Part shown: positions 17,936 through 28,330 of the stretch, one piece after another
Numbering within the stretch: position 1 is the first letter of the stretch
Layout of the letters: each line of letters begins with the position of its first letter
From: Hydrogenophaga sp. PBL-H3
GTDB lineage: Bacteria; Pseudomonadota; Gammaproteobacteria; Burkholderiales; Burkholderiaceae_C
NCBI RefSeq assembly: GCF_010104355.1
Contig: NZ_CP044972.1
Span: forward strand, 2,170,001-2,234,000
Length of the DNA: 64,000 bases
Direction: 5' to 3'
Translations under genes and position numbers: made by a program
The notes under the pieces: model-generated
Databases searched by the model: none
Seen by the model: the letters and a program-made list of their open reading frames with translations, nothing else
Told to the model about the DNA's origin: nothing

Positions 17936-18129
17936 ACGAAGCCGATCTGGACCGCAGCTACAGCGCCCTGTGCGAAGCGCTCACCCGCGTGGGGGAAGAC
18001 AAGGCCCCGCTGTTCCTCTCCATGCTCTGCCTCTCGCTGATCAGCCGCATGCAGCAGGCCGACGACCTGCCGCCCTTGATGGCACAGGCCGAGCGCCAGT
18101 GCGCAGCGGGTGCCGGCAATGGCCGCTGA
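17932..18129 (+). CDS. Small protein, DUF2783-like
   Basis: A 65-residue acidic helical protein begins with ATG overlapping the monooxygenase stop (ATGA), so it is translationally coupled. Sequence such as LDRSYSALCEALTRVGEDKAPLFLS resembles the small DUF2783 proteins often encoded beside flavin hydroxylases; this resemblance is from memory and moderate. It may serve as a small accessory to the hydroxylase. Its stop codon lies 11 bp inside the MarR gene as annotated. Confidence 0.7.
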   Translation: MNEADLDRSYSALCEALTRVGEDKAPLFLSMLCLSLISRMQQADDLPPLMAQAERQCAAGAGNGR

Positions 18130-18595
18130 CACCACCCCGCCGGCGCTTCAGGATTTTCTGACCTACCGGCTGCACCGGCTCGCCAAACTCACCGATCGCC
18201 AGAGCAGCGACGCCTACGCCAACGTCTTCGGGCTGGGCGTGGGCGAGGCGCGGTGCCTGGCCGCCATTGGCCAGTTCGCACCGCTGTCGGTGAAAGACCT
18301 CGCGGCCCGCGCCAACCTGGACAAAGCCCAGGCCAGCCGGGCCGCGCAGATGCTGGTGGAGCGCTCGCTGGTGTTGAAGTCGGCCAGCGAAACCGATGCT
18401 CGCGGCGTCGTGCTCACACTCACGCGCACCGGCCGGCCGTTGTGGAGGCGGGTGATGCGACTGATCGAGCAGCGCAACGCCGACATTTTCGGGTGCCTCT
18501 CCAGCGCCGAGCAGCGCCAGCTTGAGGCAGTGTTCGACCGCCTGATCGCCCATGCGCACGACCGGCAGGAGGGCAGTAGCCCCTCGACCCCCTGA
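18119..18595 (+). CDS. MarR-family transcriptional regulator
   Basis: The 158-residue winged-HTH repressor shows the MarR layout: dimerisation helices at both ends and a DNA-binding core with [20 protein letters not shown] and the wing [14 protein letters not shown]. It is the third gene of the monooxygenase operon and overlaps the preceding small ORF by 11 bp. It is the likely ligand-responsive repressor acting on the twin palindromes at 16312-16353. The ATG at 18119 is chosen; an in-frame GTG at 18110 adds three residues. Confidence 0.9.
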   Translation: MAADTTPPALQDFLTYRLHRLAKLTDRQSSDAYANVFGLGVGEARCLAAIGQFAPLSVKDLAARANLDKAQASRAAQMLVERSLVLKSASETDARGVVLTLTRTGRPLWRRVMRLIEQRNADIFGCLSSAEQRQLEAVFDRLIAHAHDRQEGSSPSTP

Positions 18596-18627
18596 AATCA
18601 GGGGCAGCCCGTAAAATCAGGGGTTTT
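18589..18627 (+). terminator. Hairpin with alternative 3' arms after marR-type gene
   Basis: CCCCTGA (18589-18595, including the MarR stop) can pair with TCAGGGG at 18598-18604 or with an identical TCAGGGG at 18617-18623 that is followed by TTTT. The second pairing looks like an intrinsic terminator; the first would compete with it. Confidence 0.5.
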
Positions 18628-18660
18628 CCACCCACCCGCGCTCCGGGTCCGTGTCACCCC

Positions 18661-20997
18661 ATGAACGCTCCCGTCGACGTCTCCTTTTTCGCTCGCGCTG
18701 CCAAGCCGATTACCAGCTACCGCCCGTATTGGGCCAAGCGGTTCGGGGTGGCGCCCCTGCTGCCGATGAGCCGCGCTGAAATGGAGAAGCTGGGCTGGGA
18801 CAGCTGCGACATCATCCTGGTGACCGGGGACGCCTACGTGGACCACCCCAGCTTCGGCATGGCGGTGATCGGGCGCGTGCTGGAGGCGCAGGGCTTTCGC
18901 GTGGGCATCATTGCCCAGCCCGACTGGCAGAGCGCCGAGGCCTTCAAGGCCCTGGGCAAGCCCAACCTGTTCTGGGGCGTGACCGCCGGGAACATGGACT
19001 CCATGATCAACCGCTACACGGCGGACCGCAAGATCCGCAGTGACGACGCCTACACCCCCGGCGACGTGGGCGGCAAACGGCCGGACCGCGCGGCCATCGT
19101 CTACAGCCAGCGCTGCCGAGAAGCCTTCAAGGACGTGCCCATCGTGCTCGGTGGCATCGAAGGCAGCCTGCGCCGCATCGCGCACTACGACTACTGGAGC
19201 GACAAGGTGCGCCGCAGCGTGGTGGTGGACAGCAAGTGCGACCTGCTGCTGTACGGCAACGCCGAGCGCGCGCTGGTCGAGGTGGCGCACCGCATCGCGG
19301 CCCGTGAGCCGATCGAACACATCACCGACGTGCGCGGCACCGCTTTCGTGCGCCGCCCGCACGATCCCACGGCAGAAGGCTGGATCGAGATCGATTCCAC
19401 CGAGGTCGACATGCCGGGCCGCGTGGAAGACCACATCAACCCCTACCTGACCACCAGCGAGCAGGCGCAGGCGCAGGGGGAGACGTGTTCGAAGGAAGAT
19501 GGCGGTGCCGCGCCCGCAACGGCCAACCCTGCCATCCAGCCGCTGAAGTTCGTGCCCAACCCCGCGCTGCAAAGCAAACGCAAGCCACCGGCACGCGACC
19601 GCTCGGTGATCCGCCTGCCCAGCTACGAGCAGGTGAAAAGCGACGCTGTGCTGTATGCCCATGCCAACCGCGTGCTGCACCTGGAAACCAACCCTGGCAA
19701 CGCCCGTGCGCTGGTGCAGGCCCATGGTGAAGGCGCCACGGCGCGCGACGTGTGGATCAACCCGCCGCCGATCCCGCTGACCACGGCCGAGATGGACTTT
19801 GTCTTTGACCTGCCGTACGCGCGCAGCCCGCACCCGGCCTACGCCGACGAACACGGCAAGCACGACGGCGCGACCAAGATCCCGGCCTGGGAAATGATCC
19901 GCTTCAGCGTGAACATCATGCGCGGCTGCTTCGGCGGTTGCACCTTTTGCTCGATCACCGAGCACGAGGGCCGCATCATCCAGAGCCGCTCTGAAGAATC
20001 GATCATCAAGGAGGTGGAAGACATCCGCGACAAGGTGGAAGGCTTCACCGGCGTGGTGTCCGACCTCGGTGGCCCCACGGCCAACATGTACCGCCTGGGC
20101 TGCAAGACACCCGAAATCGAAGCCGCCTGCCGCAAGCCCAGCTGCGTCTACCCCGGCATCTGCTCCAACCTCACCACCGACCACGGCCCGCTGATCAAGA
20201 TCTACAAGCGGGCACGCGAGTTGCGCGGCATCAAGAAGGTGCTGATCGGCTCCGGCCTGCGCTACGACCTCGCCATCAAGAGCCCCGAATACGTCAAGGA
20301 GCTGGTGCAGCACCACGTGGGCGGCTATCTCAAGATCGCGCCCGAGCACACCGAGGGCGGGCCGCTGTCCAAGATGATGAAGCCGGGCATCGGCAGCTAC
20401 GACAGGTTCAAGCAGCTGTTCGAGAAGTTCAGCGAAGAGGCGGGCAAGAAGCAGTACCTCATCCCGTACTTCATCGCCGCCCACCCGGGCACGAGCGACG
20501 AGGACATGATGAATCTCGCGGTCTGGCTGAAGAAAAACGGTTTTCGCGCCGACCAGGTGCAGACCTTCTACCCCAGCCCCATGGCCACCGCCACGGCCAT
20601 GTACCACACCAACCTGAACCCGCTCAAGGGCATCAGCCGCGACGCGCAGCGCGCCGAGCGGGTGGATATCGTGCGCGGCGACAAGCGCCGCCGCCTGCAC
20701 AAGGCGTTCCTGCGGTACCACGATTCGAACAACTGGCCGCTGCTGCGCGAAGCGCTCAAGACCATGGGCCGCGCGGACTTGATCGGCAACGGCAAGCACC
20801 ACCTGATTCCCACCTTCCAGCCCATGACGGATGGCAGCTACCAGAGCGCGCGCCGCAAGAACAGCACGCCGGTGGGCAAAGCGGTGCAACCGGCGGCTGG
20901 CCGCCTGCTCACGCAACACACCGGTCTGCCGCCGCGGGTGACCGGTGCCGGGCGGCCGGGTTCGCCGGTGGGTGCTGGCAAGCGCAAGCCTCGCTGA
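18661..20997 (+). CDS. YgiQ-family radical SAM protein
   Basis: The 778-residue protein matches YgiQ/UPF0313. The N-terminal region ([14 protein letters not shown]) resembles a cobalamin-binding-like fold. The radical SAM cluster CFGGCTFC places the three Fe-S cysteines at residues 423, 427 and 430. The motif is followed by the typical [14 protein letters not shown]. The C terminus is a low-complexity basic tail. The family's physiological reaction is not established. A hairpin with alternate arms precedes it, and the gap to the MarR gene is 65 bp, so readthrough transcription is possible. Confidence 0.92.
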   Translation: MNAPVDVSFFARAAKPITSYRPYWAKRFGVAPLLPMSRAEMEKLGWDSCDIILVTGDAYVDHPSFGMAVIGRVLEAQGFRVGIIAQPDWQSAEAFKALGKPNLFWGVTAGNMDSMINRYTADRKIRSDDAYTPGDVGGKRPDRAAIVYSQRCREAFKDVPIVLGGIEGSLRRIAHYDYWSDKVRRSVVVDSKCDLLLYGNAERALVEVAHRIAAREPIEHITDVRGTAFVRRPHDPTAEGWIEIDSTEVDMPGRVEDHINPYLTTSEQAQAQGETCSKEDGGAAPATANPAIQPLKFVPNPALQSKRKPPARDRSVIRLPSYEQVKSDAVLYAHANRVLHLETNPGNARALVQAHGEGATARDVWINPPPIPLTTAEMDFVFDLPYARSPHPAYADEHGKHDGATKIPAWEMIRFSVNIMRGCFGGCTFCSITEHEGRIIQSRSEESIIKEVEDIRDKVEGFTGVVSDLGGPTANMYRLGCKTPEIEAACRKPSCVYPGICSNLTTDHGPLIKIYKRARELRGIKKVLIGSGLRYDLAIKSPEYVKELVQHHVGGYLKIAPEHTEGGPLSKMMKPGIGSYDRFKQLFEKFSEEAGKKQYLIPYFIAAHPGTSDEDMMNLAVWLKKNGFRADQVQTFYPSPMATATAMYHTNLNPLKGISRDAQRAERVDIVRGDKRRRLHKAFLRYHDSNNWPLLREALKTMGRADLIGNGKHHLIPTFQPMTDGSYQSARRKNSTPVGKAVQPAAGRLLTQHTGLPPRVTGAGRPGSPVGAGKRKPR

Positions 20998-21006
20998 CGG
21001 CAGTTC

Positions 21007-21687
21007 TCAGCCAGCGAAAGCGGGCCAGGCGATCCAGCCCAGCAATGCGGTGGTGTTGGCGCCGACGGTGAACCAGTAGTAAAGCCGGAACGGCTGCTTG
21101 CTCGTCTTGTGGCGCAGGATCTGCTGCGCAAACCAGGCGCCCGGCCAACCCCCCGCCAGCGCCAGCATGTGCAACTGGTCTTCGGGTGTGCGCTGGGTTT
21201 CGTTGATGGCGGCGTCCTTGTCCCGCCAGTACATGTAGAACGTGCCCAGGTTGATCAGCACCACCGCCGTGAGGATCACCCACGGAAAACGGCCCATGCC
21301 GATGCCCACCAGCCACAGCAGCAACCAGAAGGCGATCAGGCCCAGGCCGATCCACAGCGGCAGCTCTTCGCGGCGTTTCTCGCGCGGCAGGGGGGAGCGC
21401 CTGGCGGGCGCCCTGCGGGGCAGCAACTCGGCCTCGGGTGGCACGATGGGCTTGGGCGTTTCTAACGGCGCCTTCACCTCGCTGCGCAACGGCTCCACCG
21501 ACAAGGCGCGCGGCCCCTTGCCACCCACATGGATTTCATGGAACGTGACCGGCAGCCCTTCGCGGGGCGGCTGGTGGCCGCTGAAATCCCGCAGGTGGAA
21601 GAAGATGTCGGCGGCGGTTTGCTCGCTGCGGATAAAGCCGAACGCCTTGGCTGGATCCCAGCGCACCACGGTTCCTTGTTTTTGCAT
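21007..21687 (-). CDS. Cold-shock domain plus DUF1294 membrane protein
   Basis: The 226-residue fusion has an N-terminal cold-shock/OB domain (1-65, KQGTVVRWDPAKAFGFI), a charged Pro/Arg-rich linker to about 125, and a C-terminal DUF1294 membrane part with three to four helices and the GGWPGAWFAQ motif followed by RHKTSK. This nucleic-acid-binding plus membrane arrangement recurs in beta- and gamma-proteobacteria; its function is not known. The ATG at 21687 places the CSD at the start, whereas the in-frame extension to 21753 overlaps the toxin-antitoxin operator. It is divergent from that operon and converges on ygiQ. Confidence 0.88.
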   Translation of the reverse strand: MQKQGTVVRWDPAKAFGFIRSEQTAADIFFHLRDFSGHQPPREGLPVTFHEIHVGGKGPRALSVEPLRSEVKAPLETPKPIVPPEAELLPRRAPARRSPLPREKRREELPLWIGLGLIAFWLLLWLVGIGMGRFPWVILTAVVLINLGTFYMYWRDKDAAINETQRTPEDQLHMLALAGGWPGAWFAQQILRHKTSKQPFRLYYWFTVGANTTALLGWIAWPAFAG

Positions 21688-21735
21688 GTTGTTGAGTGAT
21701 GGGTCGAGGAGGGTGGCTTGTGAGCATCGCCAGAA

Positions 21736-21752
21736 TGGCGCAAAATGCGCCA
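21736..21752. promoter_or_regulatory. Operator-like inverted repeat upstream of the ParD-like antitoxin
   Basis: TGGCGCA and TGCGCCA (7 bp perfect arms, 3-base spacer) lie 15 bp before the antitoxin ATG and overlap a CAAAAT -10-like box. The position fits toxin-antitoxin autorepression. Confidence 0.6.
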
Positions 21753-21767
21753 AACAGGAGACTTTTC

Positions 21768-22112
21768 ATGCCCACCACCGGTTCCGCATTTTCGTCTGTC
21801 AAGTTGCCCGCCGGGCTGGTTCAGCAAGCCCGTGAGGCGGCGCAGCCACAGCGGCGCTCGGTGGCCGGGCAGATCGAGTACTGGGCCACGCTCGGGCGCA
21901 TTGCCGAAGAGACCGGCCTCACGGTGCAGGAAGCGCGCGAGGCCATTGCCCGTTACGACGCGGCCGCTCGGCACGCCGTGGCTGCCGATCCGCTCGATGC
22001 GATCGAGGCGCGTTTTCTGGCCGCTGAATCGAGCGGCCGCCTGGCTCAGGCGGTGCGCCAGACCGTGCAGGACAACCGCAGCAAGGCCCCCACCGCCCGC
22101 CGCGCTGCGTGA
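21768..22112 (+). CDS. ParD-like antitoxin of a toxin-antitoxin pair
   Basis: The 114-residue protein contains the ParD-like segment RRSVAGQIEYWATLGRIAEE, typical of the ParD-like antitoxin family whose N terminus forms a ribbon-helix-helix DNA-binding dimer. The C-terminal half is Ala/Arg-rich and probably wraps the toxin. The ATG at 21768 follows an AGGAG SD by seven bases; longer in-frame starts lie inside the operator. The stop overlaps the toxin GTG by 4 bp (GTGA), giving coupled expression. The autoregulatory palindrome is directly upstream. Confidence 0.82.
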   Translation: MPTTGSAFSSVKLPAGLVQQAREAAQPQRRSVAGQIEYWATLGRIAEETGLTVQEAREAIARYDAAARHAVAADPLDAIEARFLAAESSGRLAQAVRQTVQDNRSKAPTARRAA

Positions 22113-22705
22113 CGCCGCCGGTTTTTTACCTGCTCGCCGGGCCCAACGGCGCGGGCAAGTCCACCCTGTACCGTGCGGCGGTGGCCGAGGGCCTGATTCC
22201 CGCCGACATTGAGTTTGTCAACGCCGACCTGTTTGAGGCGGCAGAGCTCGCGCAGGTGGCAGATCCGAAGGCGCGTTCGGAGCAGGCGCGCGAGTGGGCC
22301 GACCGACGCCGCGCCATGTTGCTGGCCACCGGCCTTTCGTTCGCGAGCGAAACCGTGTTCTCCCACCCCTCCAAGCTGCAGCTCATGAAGGACGCCCGGG
22401 CAGCGGGTTTTCGTACCGTGTTGCTCGTGGTGTGCGTGGACGATGCTCAGCAACTGGTGCGCCGGGTGGCTCAGCGGGTGCGAGAAGGAGGCCACGCCGT
22501 GCCGCCTGACCGCATCCTCGCGCGCTACCCACGTACCCTGGCGCATTTGAAAGACGCCGTGCGCCTGGCCGATCTGGCCTTGCTCTACGACACCTCGGGC
22601 ACCGCCATTCAGCCGCCACGGCTGGTGGCCCGCTGCCGCCAGGGCTTGCCGGCGGTGATGCCGGGCCAATTGCCGGACTGGGCGTCCGCCGTGCTGGCCG
22701 ACTGA
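22109..22705 (+). CDS. Zeta-type toxin kinase
   Basis: The 198-residue P-loop kinase has Walker A LLAGPNGAGKSTL at residues 8-20, an NAD segment (FVNADLF) at the catalytic Asp position, and SETVFSHPSKL in the lid/substrate region. Zeta-family toxins phosphorylate UDP-N-acetylglucosamine and block peptidoglycan synthesis; whether this member uses the same substrate is inferred. GTG start overlapping the antitoxin stop is characteristic of coupled pairs. It differs from epsilon-zeta by pairing with a ParD-like partner. Confidence 0.83.
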   Translation: MTPPVFYLLAGPNGAGKSTLYRAAVAEGLIPADIEFVNADLFEAAELAQVADPKARSEQAREWADRRRAMLLATGLSFASETVFSHPSKLQLMKDARAAGFRTVLLVVCVDDAQQLVRRVAQRVREGGHAVPPDRILARYPRTLAHLKDAVRLADLALLYDTSGTAIQPPRLVARCRQGLPAVMPGQLPDWASAVLAD

Positions 22706-22708
22706 GGC

Positions 22709-23620
22709 TCAGGCCAGCGTGTGCAGCGGAATGTCCTTTGCCACCGAGAGCTGGTCGAGCTGCTTGCGCGTCATGCCCTTCAGGAACGCGGCAATTTCTG
22801 CGTGCGTCTCGGGTTTGAACAGCGTGCGCATGTCGCTCACCGGCAGGCCCGCCGCCGTGCACAGCGCTGCGGCGAAATGCGGCTCCAGCGCGGCCACGGC
22901 CACGCGGCCGTCTTTGCAGGGGTACACGCGGTAGCCTGCGTGCGCGCCACCCACCGCACCAGTGGGCATCGTCAGGCCCCAGCTGCGGGGCAGGGCAAGC
23001 CAGTTGGCCGCATCCGACAAGGCAACTTCCTGGAACACACCCTTGCCGGTGGACTTTTGCACCATCACCGCCTTGAGCGCTGCCTCGCTGGCCATGAGCG
23101 CGCCGCCCATGTCAGCAAACAGGGTGGCGGGCAAGTCGAGTCCGGGCACCAGGCCGGCATCCGCCAGGTAGGTGAGGTCGTGACCGGGTTCTTCGGCGCG
23201 CACGCCGGGCGCACCCACGATGGCGACAACGCTGAGTGACGGGTATTGTTTGTGCAGAACCTTCCAGCCCAAGTTGAGCTTGGTGAGTGCCGAAGGGCGG
23301 AATGAAGTGAGCAGCATATCGGAGCTCGCCAGAGCCTTGTGCAGCGCGGCCTGGCCCCGGTCGGTCTTGAGGTCGATGGTGGTGGTCTTGATGCCATCGT
23401 GCATCGTGGCGTAGGCCTTGGGGTTGTACTGGCCCATGGGGTCGCCCGGTGCGCCCGGTGTCGCGCCTTTGGGTGCGGGTGGCTCGGCCTTGGTGCAGGT
23501 CGCGCCCATGGCCTTCAAGCGCATGAGCGCGGCCGGCCCCGGCAGGTTGAGCGCCAGGCTGAGCACTCGCACGCCGCGCAAGGGTTTGAGGGTGGGGGCG
23601 GGGCGGGTGGTGGCGGTCAT
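22709..23620 (-). CDS. CaiB/BaiF CoA-transferase family, alpha-methylacyl-CoA racemase-like
   Basis: The 303-residue protein resembles alpha-methylacyl-CoA racemase. The GHDLTYLADAG segment matches the GHD histidine region and LFADMGGAL the downstream catalytic Asp region. It is about 50 residues shorter than typical family members, and the N-terminal DLGA-type sequence is altered to LKAMGAT, so function could be divergent. Racemases invert 2-methylacyl-CoA stereochemistry before beta-oxidation. It stops 4 bp from the toxin gene, which converges on it. ATG at 23620 begins MTATTRP. Confidence 0.82.
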   Translation of the reverse strand: MTATTRPAPTLKPLRGVRVLSLALNLPGPAALMRLKAMGATCTKAEPPAPKGATPGAPGDPMGQYNPKAYATMHDGIKTTTIDLKTDRGQAALHKALASSDMLLTSFRPSALTKLNLGWKVLHKQYPSLSVVAIVGAPGVRAEEPGHDLTYLADAGLVPGLDLPATLFADMGGALMASEAALKAVMVQKSTGKGVFQEVALSDAANWLALPRSWGLTMPTGAVGGAHAGYRVYPCKDGRVAVAALEPHFAAALCTAAGLPVSDMRTLFKPETHAEIAAFLKGMTRKQLDQLSVAKDIPLHTLA

Positions 23621-23721
23621 GGGTGGGGCGTTGGATGAGGTCGATGCAATGTACCGCCGCATCTGCCGGCTGAAACGCAAACGGGCGACAGTGTCGCCCG
23701 TTTCAAAGGTGCCGCCCGATG

Positions 23722-25036
<1,315 letters not shown>

Positions 25037-25062
25037 CACCGCGCAATATGGAATGCCCGGCG

Positions 25063-25068
25063 CATAAT
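25063..25068 (+). promoter_or_regulatory. -10-like box placed for a leaderless pobR transcript
   Basis: CATAAT ends 6 nt before the pobR ATG, the same geometry as before rlmB. No SD is visible upstream of this ATG. Confidence 0.4.
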
Positions 25069-25074
25069 CCGGCC

Positions 25075-25857
25075 ATGAACGCACCCGAACACGCCATCGC
25101 CAAGGCGGATTTCATCGAAGGCATGGCCAAGGGCATGGCGGTGCTGGAGAGTTTCGACACGCAACGCCAGCGGCTCAACGCCACCCAGGCGGCCGAGCGC
25201 GCCGGCCTCACGCGCGCGGCGGCGCGCCGCCACCTGCTCACGCTGGCGCACCTGGGCTACCTGGACACCGACGGCAGCCACTACTGGCTCTCGGCCAAGG
25301 TGCTGCGGTTCTCGGGGAGCTACCTGGCTTCGGCCCGCCTGCCACGCTTGCTGCAGCCCACGCTGAACCGCCTCGCCGCGCTCACCAGAGACTCGTTTTC
25401 TGCGGCTGTGCTCGATGGCGACGAGGTGGTGATCATTGCGCGCAACGTGTCCATCGGCGGTCAGCGGCTCATGGCCTATGGGCTGCACCTGGGCGCCCGG
25501 CTGCCTGCGCACGCCACGTCCACCGGCCGTGTGCTGCTCGCGGCCATGCCCCGCGCGGAATTCACCACCTGGCTCAAGGGGCGCGAGCTGCCCCGGCTGA
25601 CGCCACACACCGCGGTCGATCACAAGGCGTTCAAAGCCCTGATTGCCGAGGTGCGCAGCCAGGACGTGTCGATTGCGCGAGAAGAGCACGAGCTGGGTGT
25701 GTTCGCACTCGCGGTGCCGCTGCGCAACATGCAAGGCAAGGCGGTGGCTGCGCTGAACGTGGTGTCGTCCGCCGAGCGCATGGATTCGCCGCAGTTTCAG
25801 CGCGACATGCTGCCGCTGCTGCAAGACGCCGCGCGCGAACTGCGGCCCTTGCTCTGA
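25075..25857 (+). CDS. pobR: IclR-family transcriptional regulator, probable PobR
   Basis: The 260-residue protein has an N-terminal HTH (RLNATQAAERAGLTRAAARRHLL, about residues 30-55) and an IclR effector domain with ARLPAHATSTGRVLLA and SIAREEHELGVFALAVPL. The divergent location from pobA strongly suggests that it controls 4-hydroxybenzoate degradation, as do PobR/PcaU/PcaR-type IclR activators. ATG at 25075 is supported by homology to this subfamily (xxDFIEGMAKGMAVLESF) although the frame is open from 25015. Confidence 0.88.
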   Translation: MNAPEHAIAKADFIEGMAKGMAVLESFDTQRQRLNATQAAERAGLTRAAARRHLLTLAHLGYLDTDGSHYWLSAKVLRFSGSYLASARLPRLLQPTLNRLAALTRDSFSAAVLDGDEVVIIARNVSIGGQRLMAYGLHLGARLPAHATSTGRVLLAAMPRAEFTTWLKGRELPRLTPHTAVDHKAFKALIAEVRSQDVSIAREEHELGVFALAVPLRNMQGKAVAALNVVSSAERMDSPQFQRDMLPLLQDAARELRPLL

Positions 25858-25863
25858 ACCCGA

Positions 25864-26580
25864 TCAGACGCCCAGGTGCTGTTCCAGCAGGCTGGGCTGG
25901 GACAGCAGCTCGTCCGAACTGCCCTCGAACACCACTTCACCCTTGACCAGGATCACGTTGCGGTCGGTGATCTGGGTGACGTGTTTCCAGTTCTTGTCCA
26001 CGATGATGCTGCTGATGCCGCTCTCGCGGATCAGGCCGCAGATGCGCCAGATCTCGCGCGCAATCAAAGGCGCCAATCCCTCGGTGGCTTCGTCGAGGAT
26101 GAGCAGGTCGGGGTTGGTCATGAGCGCGCGGCCGATCGTGAGCATCTGCTGTTCGCCGCCGCTGAGCTGCTGCCCGCCGTGGTTCAGGCGCTCGGCCAGG
26201 CGCGGAAAGGTTTCCAGCACGCGGTCGTACGTCCAGTCACGCTGGCCCTTGGTACCTGCTCGGGCCGACATCACCAGGTTCTCGCGCACGCTCAGGTTGC
26301 CGAAGATGCCGCGGCCTTCGGGCACGTAGGCCAGGCCCAGACGCGCAATCTCGAAGGTGGGCGCGCCGGTCATTTCGCGGCCCTTCACATGCACCTTGCC
26401 GCCGCTGGGCTTGACGATGCCCATGATGGATTTGAGCAGCGTGGACTTGCCCATGCCGTTGCGGCCCATCAGGCCAATCGTCTGACCCTGGCCCACGGTG
26501 AAGTCGATGCCGCGCAGGATGTGGCTGGCGCCGTAGTGGGTGTGGAGACCCTTCGCCTCAATCAATGCCGGTGTGCTCAT
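25864..26580 (-). CDS. livF: Liv-type ABC transporter ATP-binding protein LivF
   Basis: The 238-residue ATPase has Walker A GRNGMGKST, the signature LSGGEQQML and Walker B LLILDEATEGLAP (the LivF-type EATEGLAP). It pairs with LivG to power a high-affinity importer. It is the last gene of a liv-type operon; its ATG overlaps the LivG stop (TGATG). Uptake of branched-chain amino acids is the family norm, but neighbouring pobA/pobR suggests that an aromatic acid is possible. Confidence 0.9.
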   Translation of the reverse strand: MSTPALIEAKGLHTHYGASHILRGIDFTVGQGQTIGLMGRNGMGKSTLLKSIMGIVKPSGGKVHVKGREMTGAPTFEIARLGLAYVPEGRGIFGNLSVRENLVMSARAGTKGQRDWTYDRVLETFPRLAERLNHGGQQLSGGEQQMLTIGRALMTNPDLLILDEATEGLAPLIAREIWRICGLIRESGISSIIVDKNWKHVTQITDRNVILVKGEVVFEGSSDELLSQPSLLEQHLGV

Positions 26581-27341
26581 CAGTGCTCCTCGCCCAGGTA
26601 GGCCGCTTGCACCGATGCATCAGCGCGCACCTCGGCCGGTGTGCCACTGGCGATCACCTGGCCGTTCACCATCACGGTGAGCTGGTCGGCCAGCGTGAAC
26701 ACGGCGTCCATGTCGTGTTCCACCAGCATCATGGCGTGGTCTTTCTTCAAACGCAGCAGCAGCGCCACCATGCTCTCGGCCTCGGCCTGGCCCATGCCGG
26801 CCAGGGGCTCGTCGAGCAGCAGCACGGTGGGCTCGGTGGCCAGGGTCATCGCAATTTCCAGCTGGCGCTGCTCGCCGTGGCTGGTGGTGCCGGCCACCAC
26901 ATTGGCGCGCGCAGCCAGGCCCGCGAGTTCCAGCGCGCGTTCGCAACGCTGGTTCACCGCGCCCATGGCGCTGGCCGAAGACACCCAGCGCAGCGGGTTC
27001 CACGGCGCGTGCCGCTCGCGCGATTGCGCGGCCAGCCGCACGTTGTCCCACACGGTGAAGGGCAGGAAGATGTTGGTCTTCTGGTAGCTGCGGCCCAGGC
27101 CCAGGCGCGAAATTTTCTCAGGGCTCTTGCCGGCGGTCTCGACACCGTTGAGCGTGATGCGGCCCGAGGTGGGCGGCAGGTCGCCCGAGAGCAGGTTGGT
27201 CAAGGTGGACTTGCCCGCGCCGTTGGGGCCGATCACCGCGTGGATGCGTCCCCGGTGCAGGTTCACCGACACATCGTTGACGGCGGCCAGTCCTCCGAAG
27301 CGCTTGGTGAGCTTGCTGGCGCTCAGCAGGAGCTCGTTCAT
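26580..27341 (-). CDS. livG: Liv-type ABC transporter ATP-binding protein LivG
   Basis: The 253-residue ATPase has Walker A GPNGAGKST, a divergent signature SHGEQRQLEI, Walker B LLLDEPLAGM, and H-loop VEHDMD. Signature Ser-His-Gly-Glu rather than LSYGQ is common in this subgroup. It is translationally coupled on both sides (4 bp with LivM, 1 bp with LivF). The start ATG at 27341 agrees with the conserved N-terminal ASKLTKRFGGLAAVNDVS. An in-frame extension to 28481 is antisense/shadow sequence over livM. Confidence 0.9.
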   Translation of the reverse strand: MNELLLSASKLTKRFGGLAAVNDVSVNLHRGRIHAVIGPNGAGKSTLTNLLSGDLPPTSGRITLNGVETAGKSPEKISRLGLGRSYQKTNIFLPFTVWDNVRLAAQSRERHAPWNPLRWVSSASAMGAVNQRCERALELAGLAARANVVAGTTSHGEQRQLEIAMTLATEPTVLLLDEPLAGMGQAEAESMVALLLRLKKDHAMMLVEHDMDAVFTLADQLTVMVNGQVIASGTPAEVRADASVQAAYLGEEH

Positions 27342-28330
27342 GGAGTCTCCCGCTTCTTCGACAACTGCCCCACCAGACCCAGCAGGCCACGCGGCGCGAA
27401 CACCACCACCAGCACGATGAAGCTGCCCATGAGCAACTGCCAGTGTTTGGTGAGGTCCTTGAAAAAGTGCATCACATACTCGAACGCAAAGGCGCCCACG
27501 ATGGCCCCGGCGAAGTTGCCCATGCCGCCGAGGATGACCATCATGATGGCGTGCGCACTCATGTGAAAACCCATCAGCTCGGGGTTCACATAGCCGGTCT
27601 GAGCGGCCCAGAGAAAGCCCGCCACACCGGCCAACGCACCCGCGAGCGTGAAGGCCGCGAGCTTGTAGCCGAAGGTGCCATAGCCGACGGCGCGCATGCG
27701 GTGCTCGTTCACCCGGATGCCCGCGAGCACGCGGCCAAACGGTGAGAACAAGAGGCGGCGCAGGAAGGCGTAGACCAGCACCAGCAACAGCAGCGTGAAG
27801 TAATAGAACGTGGTCTTGTTTTCCAGGTTGATGCCGGCCCAGCCGAACAGCGAGGCGTCGGGCCGGAAGTTCACATAGACGCCATCCGACCCGCCGAGCG
27901 CCTTGTTGTCGAAGAACAGGAAGAACACCATCTGCGCAAACGCCATGGTGACCATGATGAAGTAGATGCCGTGGGTGCGCACCACGAAGAAGCCGATGAT
28001 GAGCGCCGCCAGGCCCGCGCCCAGGGCCGAGGCGGGCAGTGCCCACCACAGGCTGATGGGCGCATCTGCCGGTGTGAGAAAGGCCAGCGCGTAGCCGGCC
28101 AGGCCAAAGTAGGCCGCGTGGCCGAGCGACACCAGGCCGCTCACGCCCTGCAGCAGATCCAGGCTCATGGCGAAGATCGCCAGGATCATCATCTGCGAGA
28201 GCATCTGCAGGTAGAAGTCGGCACCGGTCAAAGGCATCAGCGGAAACGCGGCGAGCGCGATGGCGCCCAGCAGCAAGATGGCCTGGATGCTGCGTGGCAG
28301 CTTTTCGAGTTGGGCTTTGGGGGAGCTCAT
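27338..28330 (-). CDS. livM: Liv-type ABC transporter permease LivM
   Basis: The 330-residue permease has about nine hydrophobic segments and the LivM signatures LLQGVSGLVSLGHAAYFGLGAY-like sequence and the cytoplasmic EAA-type loop FGRVLAGIRVNEHRMRAVGY. It forms the second membrane subunit of the transporter with LivH. 4 bp overlaps link it to livH and livG. Loss of one typical residue is not evident. Confidence 0.9.
   Translation of the reverse strand: MSSPKAQLEKLPRSIQAILLLGAIALAAFPLMPLTGADFYLQMLSQMMILAIFAMSLDLLQGVSGLVSLGHAAYFGLAGYALAFLTPADAPISLWWALPASALGAGLAALIIGFFVVRTHGIYFIMVTMAFAQMVFFLFFDNKALGGSDGVYVNFRPDASLFGWAGINLENKTTFYYFTLLLLVLVYAFLRRLLFSPFGRVLAGIRVNEHRMRAVGYGTFGYKLAAFTLAGALAGVAGFLWAAQTGYVNPELMGFHMSAHAIMMVILGGMGNFAGAIVGAFAFEYVMHFFKDLTKHWQLLMGSFIVLVVVFAPRGLLGLVGQLSKKRETP

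Noticed and set aside
18598..20919. 773-codon minus-strand frame over ygiQ
   Set aside because: Antisense shadow; no domain is recognisable and ygiQ has its radical SAM cluster.
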